The notes: generated by a model from the sequence alone, not told the origin. A stretch of 64,000 bases of DNA from Deltaproteobacteria bacterium (GCA_030694465.1 JAUXYJ010000105.1:1-64000); one strand, 5' to 3'. Shown: positions 1 to 8,820, numbered from the stretch's first letter. A program made the numbers and translations.

Positions 1-1
1 C

Positions 2-169
2 GGGTTCTCGGTTGAGCGCGTGGTGGAGAGTGTTCCGGCGCTGTTGAGCGCGATGCCCGCGTTTCAATCGAGGCTCGCGGAGCTGGTGCAGCCGATGCTT
101 AAAGAGAGCGCGAAAGAGATCGTGAGCGGCGTGCTCAATGAGCTCGCGAAGACGGGTGGCGTGGGGTGA
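2..169 (+). CDS. C-terminal fragment of an unidentified protein (5' end outside window)
   Basis: An open frame runs from the window edge to a TGA at 167-169 and gives 55 residues. It is rich in Leu, Val, Glu and Lys with amphipathic spacing (for example LVQPMLKESAKEI), which suggests a helical C-terminus ending in a short Gly/Val tail. No domain can be named from this fragment. The codon choice (strong G/C in third positions) matches the real genes further along, so it is probably a genuine gene end rather than chance. Confidence 0.55.
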   Translation, partial: GFSVERVVESVPALLSAMPAFQSRLAELVQPMLKESAKEIVSGVLNELAKTGGVG

Positions 170-707
170 GTTTGCGGGCGCAGAGGGTGCGTAGGTTAGG
201 CGATGAGCCCAGATGACGGGACCGCAGCGCTGAGACCACGGAGGGAGCTCACGGCTGGCAGCGATGGGCGTGCGGTCCGGGCTCCGTGCGACAGCGCCTA
301 AGCGGGCACCCGGCGACGTCGCCGGGTTGGTTGATTCAAGGGGCCGATGGGCCGGTAGAGGCATCTTCGACACAGAGTGGTCGGGGATGCTTCGGCGAAA
401 CATGAAGAGCGGACAGGACGTCTGCGTGCTCTGGAGCCTCGCGATGAGCTGCAGAATCAACAGCGTCGACCGTGAGAAATGACTCGTCGATGTGATTCGC
501 GCGCTTCCGTCGGTGGGCGCAAGCGGGCTGCGCGCGTGGACCCCACGAGCTTACGCGCAGCGTCACGAAGGTGCGGATTGAGCAAGCGCTCACGGGGATG
601 GGGATGTTGCAGCGGGTACGATCCGCTCGCCCCAGGCGGGCGGGACACGAACTCGAGGGAAGCTCATACCCTCGAATCCGGTCATTCTGCTCAGGAGGCT
701 GACCGCT
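170..707. other. Gene-poor accessory stretch
   Basis: No reading frame here has convincing coding character. Open frames exist on both strands but their predicted proteins are Arg/Ser-rich shadows of high-GC DNA. The only structured element seen is a 20-bp perfect palindrome at 308-327. The stretch lies between a truncated gene and two probable immunity-type genes, consistent with a decayed or shuffled island. Confidence 0.5.
308..327. repeat. 20-bp perfect palindrome, core shared with 42339-42356
   Basis: The 20 bases read the same on both strands. The central 16 bases, CCGGCGACGTCGCCGG, occur again as the core of an 18-bp palindrome at 42339-42356, and both copies are followed by (G/A)TTGG on the plus strand. 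This copy is intergenic, whereas the other lies inside a lipoprotein gene. It could be a protein-binding site, a REP-like element or coincidence. Confidence 0.4.
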
Positions 708-1157
708 TCACGGCGGCTGACTTTCCCAGAAGGTCACCTGTGCATCGTCGAGCGTTGTGCCGGAGACACCGACCTCCAACCCGTGGGGTCCCAGAGTGCG
801 TTGCCACAACTCGCCAAGGACCCGAGCCGCCTCAACAGCGACGTGATCTGAGACTTCGATGTTCTGAATCAGCGTCGAGATATGCACGTGATTCAATACT
901 CTTTGAATATCCAGAAGAGGGGTCCCGGTTCGTACCCATGCGTCGTATGTGTCGACGGAGAATCTTGACGCCACAAAGCGGTAGCCAGCATGCACAACGA
1001 GACTGGGCGAGTACAGGTCGGCGAACGCGAAGAATGTGTCGGGAGTCGCAACGAATCCTACATAGTCGAGAAGCGTTATCGGTTCACTTCGAGGATTGGA
1101 CGATTGCCAGGCGGCAACATCATCCAGAGACTTCAATGTCGCTTCACTGATTCGCAT
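708..1157 (-). CDS. Hypothetical protein, possible orphan immunity protein
   Basis: This gene encodes 149 residues with no signal peptide or membrane segment. The composition is that of a soluble globular protein, rich in Asp, Val and aromatics, with blocks such as LLDYVGFVATPDTFFAFADL and GELWQRTLGPHGLEVGV. An AAGGAG ribosome-binding site lies nine bases before the ATG, which supports the start. I do not recognise a family. Its small size and its position next to an Imm42-like gene and a transposase remnant suggest an orphan immunity gene from a polymorphic-toxin island; that is inference from context only. Confidence 0.6.
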   Translation of the reverse strand: MRISEATLKSLDDVAAWQSSNPRSEPITLLDYVGFVATPDTFFAFADLYSPSLVVHAGYRFVASRFSVDTYDAWVRTGTPLLDIQRVLNHVHISTLIQNIEVSDHVAVEAARVLGELWQRTLGPHGLEVGVSGTTLDDAQVTFWESQPP

Positions 1158-1304
1158 GAGGGCATTCTCCTTAGCGTTTCTGCAGGTGTTGCCGGTCGCG
1201 GGTTGCTCTCGCGATAGCTTGCGCGCGCTGGATTGCGCGGATTCACATGCCGAGTTGTCTCGACTGCGTGTGGGGTGGGAACGCTTCCATGTGGTGGTCT
1301 TAGT

Positions 1305-1811
1305 TCACCTGCTTACGCTGATGATCTGTTCGAGTTGTTCGCAAAACTCCCCGGCCACGGACTCCATCTCGAAACTCTTCAGATAGCACTCGTGCAGGTC
1401 CTCGGTCGCAGCCTCACGCCACAGGCACCGCTCGGCCCCATGTTCATCCTCTAGGAGCAGCAAGTCGAATCGATTGAACGAGGACATGCCAAGATGAGAG
1501 ATATGAAATCGCGCGTATGCATCGGGGACACAACTCTCCGAGGCTGATTTGGCTCCAGCCATCACCGGGTCATACACACGTCGAAACACCTCACCAGCCG
1601 GCAGGTGCCAAAGGCCCGGCTCGAATCGCTTCCGCGGATGATCACGAAAGTCTTTTAGCCATCGAAGACAGCCGAGCAAATCGACGGAGTCCTCCCAGTC
1701 CCCGACCGCACGGCCACAGATCCAGAATCGGAGATGCCCCAAGGTGAAGCCGTCAATGCACTCCTCGATTTCAGCTTCGATGGCAAAGCGTTCTCGGTTT
1801 CCTGCGATCAT
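1305..1811 (-). CDS. Imm42-like immunity protein
   Basis: This gene encodes a 168-residue soluble protein. Its N-terminus (MIAGNRERFAIEAEIEE), the following segment with FWICGR-VGDWEDSVDLL, and LWHLPAGEVFRRVYD match my memory of the Imm42 immunity family, whose members start with a M-I-x-G-x-x-x-F-A-I pattern and carry an H-L-P motif. Such proteins protect a cell from a cognate secreted nuclease or other toxin. No toxin gene is visible in the window, so it would be an orphan or its partner lies upstream. It is on the same strand as the gene at 708-1157, 147 bases away, and the two may be co-transcribed. The family call is from memory. Confidence 0.55.
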   Translation of the reverse strand: MIAGNRERFAIEAEIEECIDGFTLGHLRFWICGRAVGDWEDSVDLLGCLRWLKDFRDHPRKRFEPGLWHLPAGEVFRRVYDPVMAGAKSASESCVPDAYARFHISHLGMSSFNRFDLLLLEDEHGAERCLWREAATEDLHECYLKSFEMESVAGEFCEQLEQIISVSR

Positions 1812-1861
1812 AGGCCGTTCATCCGATCTACTGCGTTAGGAGTTACGCAGTTGACGTAAAA

Positions 1862-2400
1862 TGTCAAATATTGCAGGGATTCTACGCTGAATACACCGAA
1901 GGTCGACGACGAAAAATCTATCCACTTCCTCTTGGCAAGCCCCGGGAAGCGGAGCAAACGCTTCGAGAAGTGCCGGGAGAGCCTGCACACGATGCCAACA
2001 ACCGATTGCTGTACCGACAGCCTCCAGACTCCGAGGCGCCATGGCGAGAGGCTTGTCCGTTGCTTCATCTGAAGGGTGGCGCGCTGGTGCTCGACGACTC
2101 CACGCTGGACAAACCGCCTGCTCGTCACACCGAGCTGGTCAGCTTTCATTGGATTGGAAAACATCAGGCCGTTGTGCGAGGCAATCACCTTCAGACGCTC
2201 CTCTGGACCGAGGGGAGCAAGCTCATTTCGTATGACTTTCGGGTCGCTACGAAGGGCGCAACAGACGTCGAACAGACAACCCAAAGCGAGACATTTCAAG
2301 CCATGCTCACGAAGGCTAGCAAGCGTAGAATGAAGCCCGACGATGTCTTGTTTGATACCTGGTACGGAGGTCTCGAGAACCCAAGGCTAGCGCATCAGAA
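1862..2400 (+). pseudogene. Remnant of an IS701-like DDE transposase (frameshifted, truncated)
   Basis: The frame from about 1976 to 2400 encodes AHDANNRLLYR, then LVLDDSTLDKP, then TLLWTEGSKLISYDFR and VLFDTWYGGLEN. These are the conserved blocks around the first catalytic Asp and the following beta strands of IS701-type transposases. The upstream segment appears to continue in another frame (IHFLLASPGK, about 1915-1945), so there is a frameshift near 1970. Homology stops after the GGLEN block near 2400, before the rest of the catalytic domain, so the element is dead. Terminal inverted repeats could not be identified. It sits directly after the immunity-type genes and marks the region as mobile-element-influenced. 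Confidence 0.7.
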
Positions 2401-2879
2401 ATCACTGAATTGCTTGCAAAATGGACTGGATGAGAGATCATGCTTTATCAGAGTTTATTCGAACTTTCACTTCAAACTTATCTTCGTATCCGTGCGCTGT
2501 TTGAAACAATTCAGTCCGAAGCGCCGAATCATCGCGAGGTTATCGGGAGCGAAACCCTCGCGGATTTGGCAATCTTCTTCTCGCGTCCAAACGCCCGCCC
2601 GCGCACCCCGCACGCATCCCTTCTTCCTCGCCCGCCCTTGTCCCACCGGTGTCCCACGCTGCGCGGCCCGTCTCGTTTCACCCCGTTTTTTTTCACGCAG
2701 AACCAACTTCGCGCCACGGACTCTGACCCCATTGGCCGAAGGATCAAGCCCTTCATCACCCACCGAAATTCACCCTCTACGCAGCACGGGGCGCGTCTGA
2801 CAGCTCAGAGCTGAGACACTTCCATGCGCACACGCGCACGAACTCGCGTGCACTCACGACAAATGCCAACGTGCGCCCC
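2401..2879. other. Intergenic stretch, no gene seen
   Basis: About 480 bases follow the transposase remnant. Open frames are present on both strands, but their translations are Arg/Pro/Ser-rich and lack recognisable domains. The composition is uneven, with a pyrimidine-rich tract around 2625-2700. It probably holds the leftover of the insertion element and the promoter of the glyoxalase gene, but no confident promoter was found. Confidence 0.4.
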
Positions 2880-3305
2880 ATGCGATTTCTACACACCATG
2901 CTGCGCGTGCGCGATCTCAAGGCCTCGTTGGCGTTCTTCTGTGACGGGATTGGGTTGCGTGAGCTTCGTCGTCACGAGTACGAGTCGGGACGATTTACGC
3001 TGGTCTTTCTCGGTACGGGAGCTCCCGGTGACTCTGCCGAGATTGAGCTCACCTTCAATTGGGATCAGCAAGAGGCCTATCCCACGGGTCGCTTCTTTGG
3101 GCACCTCGCCTTCGAGGTCGCGGACATTCACGCCACTTGCGCGAGCCTCCAGCAACGCGGGATCGACATCTTGCGTCCACCCCGCGACGGCCGCATGGCC
3201 TTCATCAAGTCGCCCGATGGCCAGTCCGTAGAGCTCTTGCAAGCTGGCGCAGCGCTGACCCCTGTAGAGCCCTGGATATCCATGAAAAACCAGGGTGACT
3301 GGTAG
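2880..3305 (+). CDS. gloA: Lactoylglutathione lyase (glyoxalase I), VOC superfamily
   Basis: The 141-residue product isomerises the glutathione hemithioacetal of methylglyoxal to S-D-lactoylglutathione in the cytosol. The sequence starts MRFLHTMLRVRDL, nearly identical to the Escherichia coli enzyme start. All four metal ligands can be placed: the His of FLHTML, the Glu of IELTFNW, the His of FGHLAF and the Glu of SVELLQ. The ATG at 2880 was chosen over an in-frame GTG at 2871 because it matches the family N-terminus. It is slightly longer than the roughly 135-residue E. coli protein owing to a short C-terminal tail. It converges with radA, three bases apart. Confidence 0.9.
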   Translation: MRFLHTMLRVRDLKASLAFFCDGIGLRELRRHEYESGRFTLVFLGTGAPGDSAEIELTFNWDQQEAYPTGRFFGHLAFEVADIHATCASLQQRGIDILRPPRDGRMAFIKSPDGQSVELLQAGAALTPVEPWISMKNQGDW

Positions 3306-3308
3306 TCT

Positions 3309-4700
3309 TTATCGCTGCTCTGCGCGCCGCTCGATCCACGCGATCACCTCGCGAATGTGACCGACCCCGTGCGCGCGGATCCCATCCGGGATCTCTCCAC
3401 GCTCCACGTTGGACTTAGGGACGAGCGCGCGCTTAAAGCCAAACTTGATCGCCTCCTCAAGTCGCACGGTCGCGCGTGGGACCGCCCTGATTTCGCCCGC
3501 CAAACCGACCTCGCCAAACACCACGAGGTCCTCTGGTAGTGAGAGCTCTACGACGCTCGACGCCAGCGCACACGCGATGCCCAAATCCGCAGCAGGCTCT
3601 TCGACCGAGGCTCCTCCCGCCATCGCGACAAACACATCGTGCTCGCGCAACGGAAGCCCCGCGCGCTGTGTCAGCACCGCCGCCAGGATCGACAACCGCG
3701 TCCCGTCGATCCCCGTCGCGACACGGCGGGGCGAGGGCATCGCAGACGGCGTCACCAGAGCCTGCACCTCGAGCAACAGCGGCCGCGCGCCATCGCAGCT
3801 CGCGAGCACGACCGAGCCCGCGACATCTTTGGGTCGCTCGGCCAAAAAAAGCGCGCTCGGGTCCGGGACCTCGCGCAGCCCATCACGGCTCATTTCGAGG
3901 ACCGCTAGCTCGCCCGTTCCGCCAAATCGGTTCTTGAGTGCGCGGATGATCCTCGGCCCCCCAGAGCGGTCGCCGTCGAACGACAAGACCACGTCGACCA
4001 GGTGCTCGAGCACCTTGGGACCCGCGATCGTCCCGTCCTTCGTGACATGACCAATCAACAGCACCGCGCGTCGCTCTTGTTTGGCCATATTGACCAAGCG
4101 CGCAGTCACCTCACGCAACTGCGTAACCGATCCCGCAGCGCTCTCGAGCTCGTCAATCCTCAGAGTCTGTACCGAGTCCGCGATGATAATCTTCGGGTCC
4201 GTCTTGCGCACCGCCGCCTCGACGTCCGCCATGTCGCTGCTCGCGAGCAACCGCACGGGAGCTCCGTCCGGGACACCCAAACGCTTCGCCCGCGCTGCGA
4301 TCTGCGAGGCGCTCTCTTCGCCGCTCACATAGAGCACCGTGCCGTGCTTGCTCAGCTGCCCGCTGAGCTGTGTGACCAGCGTGCTCTTGCCCGCGCCGGG
4401 TTCGCCACCGAGCATCACGACGCTGCCCTCTACGAGCCCCCCGCCGAGCACCCGATCGATCTCACCCATCCCCGTCGGGATACGCACAGACTCGTCGCGC
4501 ATGGCCTCTCCCAGCCCGACCGCGCCCGCGCTGCCATCGCCCACGCGAAGCCCTCGGGAGCGTGTGCTGGTTGCGCCCGTCCCGCGGCGGACGGTCTTCT
4601 CTTCGACCATCGCGTTCCAGGCTTTGCAGTGAGAACACTGCCCCGACCATTTGGCCGCTTCGCCCCCGCACTCGTTGCAAAACCAGGTTGTGCCTTTCAC
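3309..4700 (-). CDS. radA: DNA repair/recombination ATPase RadA
   Basis: The 463-residue protein is full length for RadA (about 450-460). It has an N-terminal C4 zinc finger (Cys 8, 11, 22 and 25), a RecA-like ATPase core with Walker A GGEPGAGKST near residues 98-107, the RadA-specific KNRFG motif, and a C-terminal Lon-protease-like domain used as a DNA-binding scaffold. RadA is a hexameric helicase-like ATPase that drives branch migration and processes recombination intermediates. The start is well defined because the zinc finger begins a few residues in. It shares its strand with the porin-like gene upstream (81-base gap). Confidence 0.95.
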   Translation of the reverse strand: MKGTTWFCNECGGEAAKWSGQCSHCKAWNAMVEEKTVRRGTGATSTRSRGLRVGDGSAGAVGLGEAMRDESVRIPTGMGEIDRVLGGGLVEGSVVMLGGEPGAGKSTLVTQLSGQLSKHGTVLYVSGEESASQIAARAKRLGVPDGAPVRLLASSDMADVEAAVRKTDPKIIIADSVQTLRIDELESAAGSVTQLREVTARLVNMAKQERRAVLLIGHVTKDGTIAGPKVLEHLVDVVLSFDGDRSGGPRIIRALKNRFGGTGELAVLEMSRDGLREVPDPSALFLAERPKDVAGSVVLASCDGARPLLLEVQALVTPSAMPSPRRVATGIDGTRLSILAAVLTQRAGLPLREHDVFVAMAGGASVEEPAADLGIACALASSVVELSLPEDLVVFGEVGLAGEIRAVPRATVRLEEAIKFGFKRALVPKSNVERGEIPDGIRAHGVGHIREVIAWIERRAEQR

Positions 4701-4781
4701 AGTCCCAACGGTGTACGAGCCCTTTGCGTTTGGCGCAATCTTGGCCCGGTCAGACTATGTCACCACAATCCGCAGCGCGCG

Positions 4782-6809
4782 CTAGTACATGATGCCCAAG
4801 ACCGCGCGTGCGGTCTGCGCGGGCAACAAGTCCAAACGCATCACGCGCGACGAGGTGTTGTTGCGCTCGTCGTCTCGCGGAGCCAAGCCCGGGAGCGGAA
4901 AAAACACGCCATATTGCAACAGCGCGTAGAAGCCCGGGGCAGGGCGGGTGTCATGCGCGTCACGCCGGTGGTTGCTCTCGAAGCGGAGCGTGCCGTCGAT
5001 CTCGACGCCGAGATCTGCGTGGTTTCCACGTGTCGAAATCCACTCGCTTGCGCGCGACCAGATCACGTCCACGCGACCCGAGAACGTGTTGCCGTCCGGA
5101 TCCGCGATGAAATCATACTGGGCGCTGGGCCTGAAAAAGTACGCGCCCGAGACCTGCCGCATGATGTTGCGCCAGAAGATCAAATCGATCCGATAGTCCG
5201 GGTGAAACCTAAAGTTCGTAAGAAACGGATCGTTGTTAAACTGTGCGGTCCCGTTCGAGTACGACAGCCCCTCGGTCTCGGCGTCGCCCGACGCGTAGCC
5301 CATCTTGAGCTCGATCCGAAGTCGCGGGATGGGTCGCAGCTCTGCTTCGAGCAACGCGCCAAACTGCGAGATGTAAAAGCCGTCCCTCCGGCTCGCCGCG
5401 CTGTTGTCCGCCGAGTACATAAACCCGCGCGTGTAAGCGACCTCGGCCTCGACGCGCCAGATCCGCCCGAGCGCCTGAAACCACCCGTCCATGGTCACCG
5501 CGAACGCGTCGCGCCGCGCGAGACCTTGGCCGTACGTCATCGAGCTTCCGTCGAGCGTGCCCGCTTCGATTGCGTCGACCATCGTCCCGCCCGTGCGGGT
5601 CGCGCGGTCGTTTTGCACGCCCTCGCCACCGAGAAACTGCGTGCGATAGGCCGCATAGCCCCCGCCGTTGAGCACGACCTCGTTGCGCGCGAGCGCAGTG
5701 CGCTGGTCTTCGATCGTGACCTGCCGGCCTGCGGTGAGAACAAACTGATGGACGTTGTCCATCATCGAGAGGTCGTAGGTCTGCCCTTGGCCGCCTTCGA
5801 TCGCGCGGCGCTGGCTCGTCGCGCCAGAGGAGATCAAATCCCACGAGCCGCCAAAGAACAAAGAGAGCGGCCGCAGACGGCCCTGGTAGCTCAACCGATC
5901 GATGGTGGTCTGATAGTCCGAATCAATGCCGTTGCCGGCGTTCTGGAGCATCCCAAGACCCCAATGCCAGGGCATGCGACCAAAGCGCACGGTCCCGAGG
6001 GTGCTGTTGGTCGCCTCGGCCCACGCGCGCTTGACCACGATGCTATCGGACAGCGAATTGAGCCCATAGACTGGCGCGACGCTCGTTGATGAGAAGAAGT
6101 TGTTGGGGCTAAACGGCGAGCGAAGCCCACCGGTAAATCCGCCATCGGGGGTGCTCCCCATGACCAAATTGTCAAAGACATCGATTTGGCTTCGGATGGC
6201 CAAATACTCAGTCGGATGAAACTCTGGATCGAGCCTAAACCGCATGTTGCCCATCAGCTGCGTGCCGCTCGCGCATGGGTTGGCCGGGTTCGCAGTGAGG
6301 GTCCCTGAAGCGGTGTCCGTCGTGGGATTGCACCAGCCCGAGAAGTTATCTGGGCTGCGAAACCACGGGATCCCAGAGCCGCGCCAGGTCGCGTCGTCGT
6401 AGGCGCGCTCGGAGGAGCCAGGCGCGATCGGGATGCGATCCCAGCCGAGCGTAAAGTCATGAAAGAGCTCGAATCGTCCGCGAAGATACCCGTGGATTTC
6501 GACCACTGGCATCGCGCGACGCTCAAGCTCCGGAGACGCCGGGGTCATCTCGGGAACCGGGGTTGTAGTGCTCGCGCTTGGCGTGGTCGGCTCGGGCGTC
6601 GGCAACGGCTCTGGTGTGGGCTCTGGCTCGGGCAATGGCTCAGGGGCAACCGTGGGCGCTGTGGGCCCTGGCGTGAGCGCCGCGCTCGGGGGCGTAGTGG
6701 CCGCAGGCGTGACAGTCGGTGGGGTCACCGGAGGAGGTGCAGTCTGCGCCAAGGCTGCCGATGGGAGCGCAAAGGTCACGAGGGCGAGAAGAGAAGAGGC
6801 TCGGCGCAT
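4782..6809 (-). CDS. Large outer-membrane porin-like protein (TIGR04551-like)
   Basis: The 675-residue protein begins with a Sec signal peptide (about residues 1-22, ending ALAQ). A Pro/Thr/Ala-rich linker of repeated TPEP-type units follows to about residue 95. The rest is a long region of alternating hydrophobic and polar strands with many Tyr, Trp and Asn residues, ending ...AVLGIMY with a terminal aromatic residue, as beta-barrel outer-membrane proteins do. Blocks such as HGYLRGRFELF and FGRMPWHWGLGML fit my memory of the TIGR04551 family, common in Myxococcota and of unknown substrate. A porin or adhesin-like barrel is the likely role. It is divergent from the RNase J gene across a 242-base spacer. 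Confidence 0.75.
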   Translation of the reverse strand: MRRASSLLALVTFALPSAALAQTAPPPVTPPTVTPAATTPPSAALTPGPTAPTVAPEPLPEPEPTPEPLPTPEPTTPSASTTTPVPEMTPASPELERRAMPVVEIHGYLRGRFELFHDFTLGWDRIPIAPGSSERAYDDATWRGSGIPWFRSPDNFSGWCNPTTDTASGTLTANPANPCASGTQLMGNMRFRLDPEFHPTEYLAIRSQIDVFDNLVMGSTPDGGFTGGLRSPFSPNNFFSSTSVAPVYGLNSLSDSIVVKRAWAEATNSTLGTVRFGRMPWHWGLGMLQNAGNGIDSDYQTTIDRLSYQGRLRPLSLFFGGSWDLISSGATSQRRAIEGGQGQTYDLSMMDNVHQFVLTAGRQVTIEDQRTALARNEVVLNGGGYAAYRTQFLGGEGVQNDRATRTGGTMVDAIEAGTLDGSSMTYGQGLARRDAFAVTMDGWFQALGRIWRVEAEVAYTRGFMYSADNSAASRRDGFYISQFGALLEAELRPIPRLRIELKMGYASGDAETEGLSYSNGTAQFNNDPFLTNFRFHPDYRIDLIFWRNIMRQVSGAYFFRPSAQYDFIADPDGNTFSGRVDVIWSRASEWISTRGNHADLGVEIDGTLRFESNHRRDAHDTRPAPGFYALLQYGVFFPLPGLAPRDDERNNTSSRVMRLDLLPAQTARAVLGIMY

Positions 6810-7051
6810 GGGTGGGCTCTCAGAGGCTCAAACAGAACAAGTGCTGGGTTCGACAATGGCGTCGCTGGGGCTCTCGCACCCTCCGAACACGAGTCCAGAG
6901 CGCTGCCAGAGGTCCATCAACCGCGAGACACTTGGAGCGGGCGTTTAGCACCCACCTGAAACAACCGTCAACGCGTGCATGTGCAAGAGCTGGCGGCAAT
7001 GATGTGACTGTCGCGGTAAGACAGCACTGGATCGCGTTGGAGCTTTCCGCT

Positions 7052-8725
7052 ATGCCCGCGGTCGTGAGTCAGACACGTATTGTTCCGCTGGGCGGATTAG
7101 GTGAAGTGGGCATGAACTGCCTCGCCATCGAATCTCGCGACGGCATTGTCATTGTGGATTGCGGCGTGACCTTTCCGCACGATCAGTACGGGATCGACCT
7201 GATTCATCCTGATTTTTCCTGGCTGTGGGAGCGCAGGGATCAAGTGCGAGGGCTCATCGTGACGCACGGTCACGAAGACCACATCGGCGCGATCCCTTAC
7301 CTGCTTCGCATGATCCCGATGCCCGTGTATGCCCCTGCGTACGCACGCGTCTTGATCGAACATCGGCTGTCTGAGCACCCCGACATCGTCAACGCCGACC
7401 TCCACACCACCGCGCCGCGAAAGAAATTTTCGCTGGGCTCCTCGATCACCGTCGAGCCCCTCCGCGTGACCCACTCGATCCCCGACGCGACCGCGTTTTG
7501 CATCGATGTCCCCGGCGCACGGGTCTTTCACACCGGTGATTTTAAGCTCGAAGAAGATCCCCCCGACGGCGAAGCCTCAGACATTCAGCGCTTTCAAGAG
7601 CTCGGCCGCGAGGGCATCGATGTGCTGCTCTCAGACAGCACCAACGTCGACGTCGCTACCCGCAAGACCTCCGAACGCAGCGTCTCGTCGGCGCTCACAA
7701 ACATCATCGCCAAGCTCGAAGGCCGCGTCGTCGTGGGGCTCTTTGCCTCCAACATCTATCGTCTGCAAGCGATCGCCAACGCCGCCATCGCCACCCAGCG
7801 AAGGCTCTGCCTCCTCGGACGAAGCGTCCAGACCCACGTAAAAGCCGCGCAAGCCCTCGGAAAACTCAAGTTTCCGTCCGACCTCTTGGTCTCACCCGAG
7901 GTCGCCATGACCCTCGCGCCCCACACCGTGCTCGCGATCGCCACAGGCACTCAGGCCGAGCCCGCGAGCGCCATCGCACGCCTCGCGCGCAACGACCACC
8001 CATTCTTTCGTCTCGAGCGCCGCGACACCGTGATTTTCTCCTCGCGCACCATCCCCGGCAGCGAGCGCGCAGTGTTCGGGCTCATCTGTGACCTCGAGCG
8101 CGCGGGCGTCAACGTGCACTTTAGCGGCATCGACTCCGAGATTCACGTCTCGGGACACGCGGCGCGCGATGAGCAGTCACGCATGATTGAACTGACAAAA
8201 CCCAGGAGTTTTATTCCGCTTCACGGGACGTTTCACCATCTCAAGCGCCACGCCGAGCTTGCCCGCTCGATGGGCGTCGAGAACACCCTCTTGCTCGAAA
8301 ACGGCGACACGGCCCGCTGGTCCAACGGCCAGCTGGCGCAAGATGGCGGCGTCCCCCACGGTCGCGTCCACATTGACGAAGGCCAAGTCGTCGCGCCGCC
8401 GACACTCGAAGAGCGCAAACAAATGTCCGAGAGCGGGACCGTCTTCGCGCAGCTCCACCTCGACAAAATCGGCATGCTCTCGACCCCCTTCGCGGTCACC
8501 ACCCGCGGGGTGCTCCTCGAAGAGCCCGCACATGTGCTCGAAGGACTGGCCCGCAGCGCCGTCTCAGAGGCGCTCAGGCTCGCCCGCGGTCCCCGTGAGG
8601 TGCTCACTCCCGAAGAAGCCCGCGACGCCGCTGCACGCACGCTGAGACGGATCTACCGCGTAGGGCACCGTCGGCCCCTCGTGGTCGTGCAGGTGAAGTC
8701 CGTCGGGGGTCCAATCGTCGGCTAA
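7052..8725 (+). CDS. rnj: Ribonuclease J
   Basis: The 557-residue product is the usual size for RNase J, a metallo-beta-lactamase/beta-CASP ribonuclease with 5'-to-3' exonuclease and endonuclease activity in mRNA turnover and rRNA maturation. The Zn-binding motif HGHEDH is at residues 72-77, with further ligand motifs FHTGDFKLE and LSDSTNV and the beta-CASP block GSERAVFGLI, then ending in a C-terminal domain. A longer in-frame extension begins upstream, but the ATG at 7052 gives the family N-terminus (RIVPLGGLGEVGMNC soon after the start), and a GGAG lies just upstream. It precedes the topoisomerase VI genes on the same strand. Confidence 0.93.
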   Translation: MPAVVSQTRIVPLGGLGEVGMNCLAIESRDGIVIVDCGVTFPHDQYGIDLIHPDFSWLWERRDQVRGLIVTHGHEDHIGAIPYLLRMIPMPVYAPAYARVLIEHRLSEHPDIVNADLHTTAPRKKFSLGSSITVEPLRVTHSIPDATAFCIDVPGARVFHTGDFKLEEDPPDGEASDIQRFQELGREGIDVLLSDSTNVDVATRKTSERSVSSALTNIIAKLEGRVVVGLFASNIYRLQAIANAAIATQRRLCLLGRSVQTHVKAAQALGKLKFPSDLLVSPEVAMTLAPHTVLAIATGTQAEPASAIARLARNDHPFFRLERRDTVIFSSRTIPGSERAVFGLICDLERAGVNVHFSGIDSEIHVSGHAARDEQSRMIELTKPRSFIPLHGTFHHLKRHAELARSMGVENTLLLENGDTARWSNGQLAQDGGVPHGRVHIDEGQVVAPPTLEERKQMSESGTVFAQLHLDKIGMLSTPFAVTTRGVLLEEPAHVLEGLARSAVSEALRLARGPREVLTPEEARDAAARTLRRIYRVGHRRPLVVVQVKSVGGPIVG

Positions 8726-8739
8726 CGTTCGGGCAAAAG

Positions 8740-8754
8740 TGACATAATCTGTCA
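8740..8754. promoter_or_regulatory. Inverted repeat TGACA-N5-TGTCA before top6B
   Basis: The sequence TGACATAATCTGTCA is a perfect 5-bp inverted repeat with a 5-bp spacer. It lies 14 bases after the RNase J stop codon and about 140 bases before the top6B start. It is too short and too GC-poor to be a good terminator and has no T-run, so a dimeric repressor or activator site is more likely. Function is inferred only from symmetry and place. Confidence 0.35.
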
Positions 8755-8795
8755 TTGGTTTTGGGGGCTCTTTTCAATCGGGGTTGGCCGGTCAA

Positions 8796-8820
8796 CTGCC
8801 AATCCGATGCGATCTGGCAG
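8796..8820. promoter_or_regulatory. Inverted repeat CTGCCA-N13-TGGCAG before top6B
   Basis: A 6-bp perfect inverted repeat with a 13-bp spacer lies 73 bases before the top6B start. As RNA it could form a hairpin in the 5' leader; as DNA it could bind a dimeric regulator. Together with the repeat at 8740-8754 it makes the 167-base spacer unusually symmetrical. No SD sequence stronger than GGTGCGGG is seen before the ATG. Confidence 0.3.

Noticed and set aside
640..690. TCGAATCC-like segment resembling a tRNA T-loop
   Set aside because: No acceptor or anticodon stem can be formed around it.
479..1150. 223-residue plus-strand open frame
   Set aside because: Largely opposite the better supported gene at 708-1157; Arg/Ser-rich translation with no domain.
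1808..2299. 163-residue minus-strand open frame over the transposase remnant
   Set aside because: Antisense to the region that encodes recognisable transposase blocks; no domain in the translation.
4002..6089. 695-residue plus-strand open frame
   Set aside because: Lies opposite radA and the porin-like gene, both well supported; the translation is Arg/His-rich shadow sequence.
7001..7024. CTGTC-N7-GACAG before RNase J
   Set aside because: Five-base arms are too short to separate from chance without conservation data.
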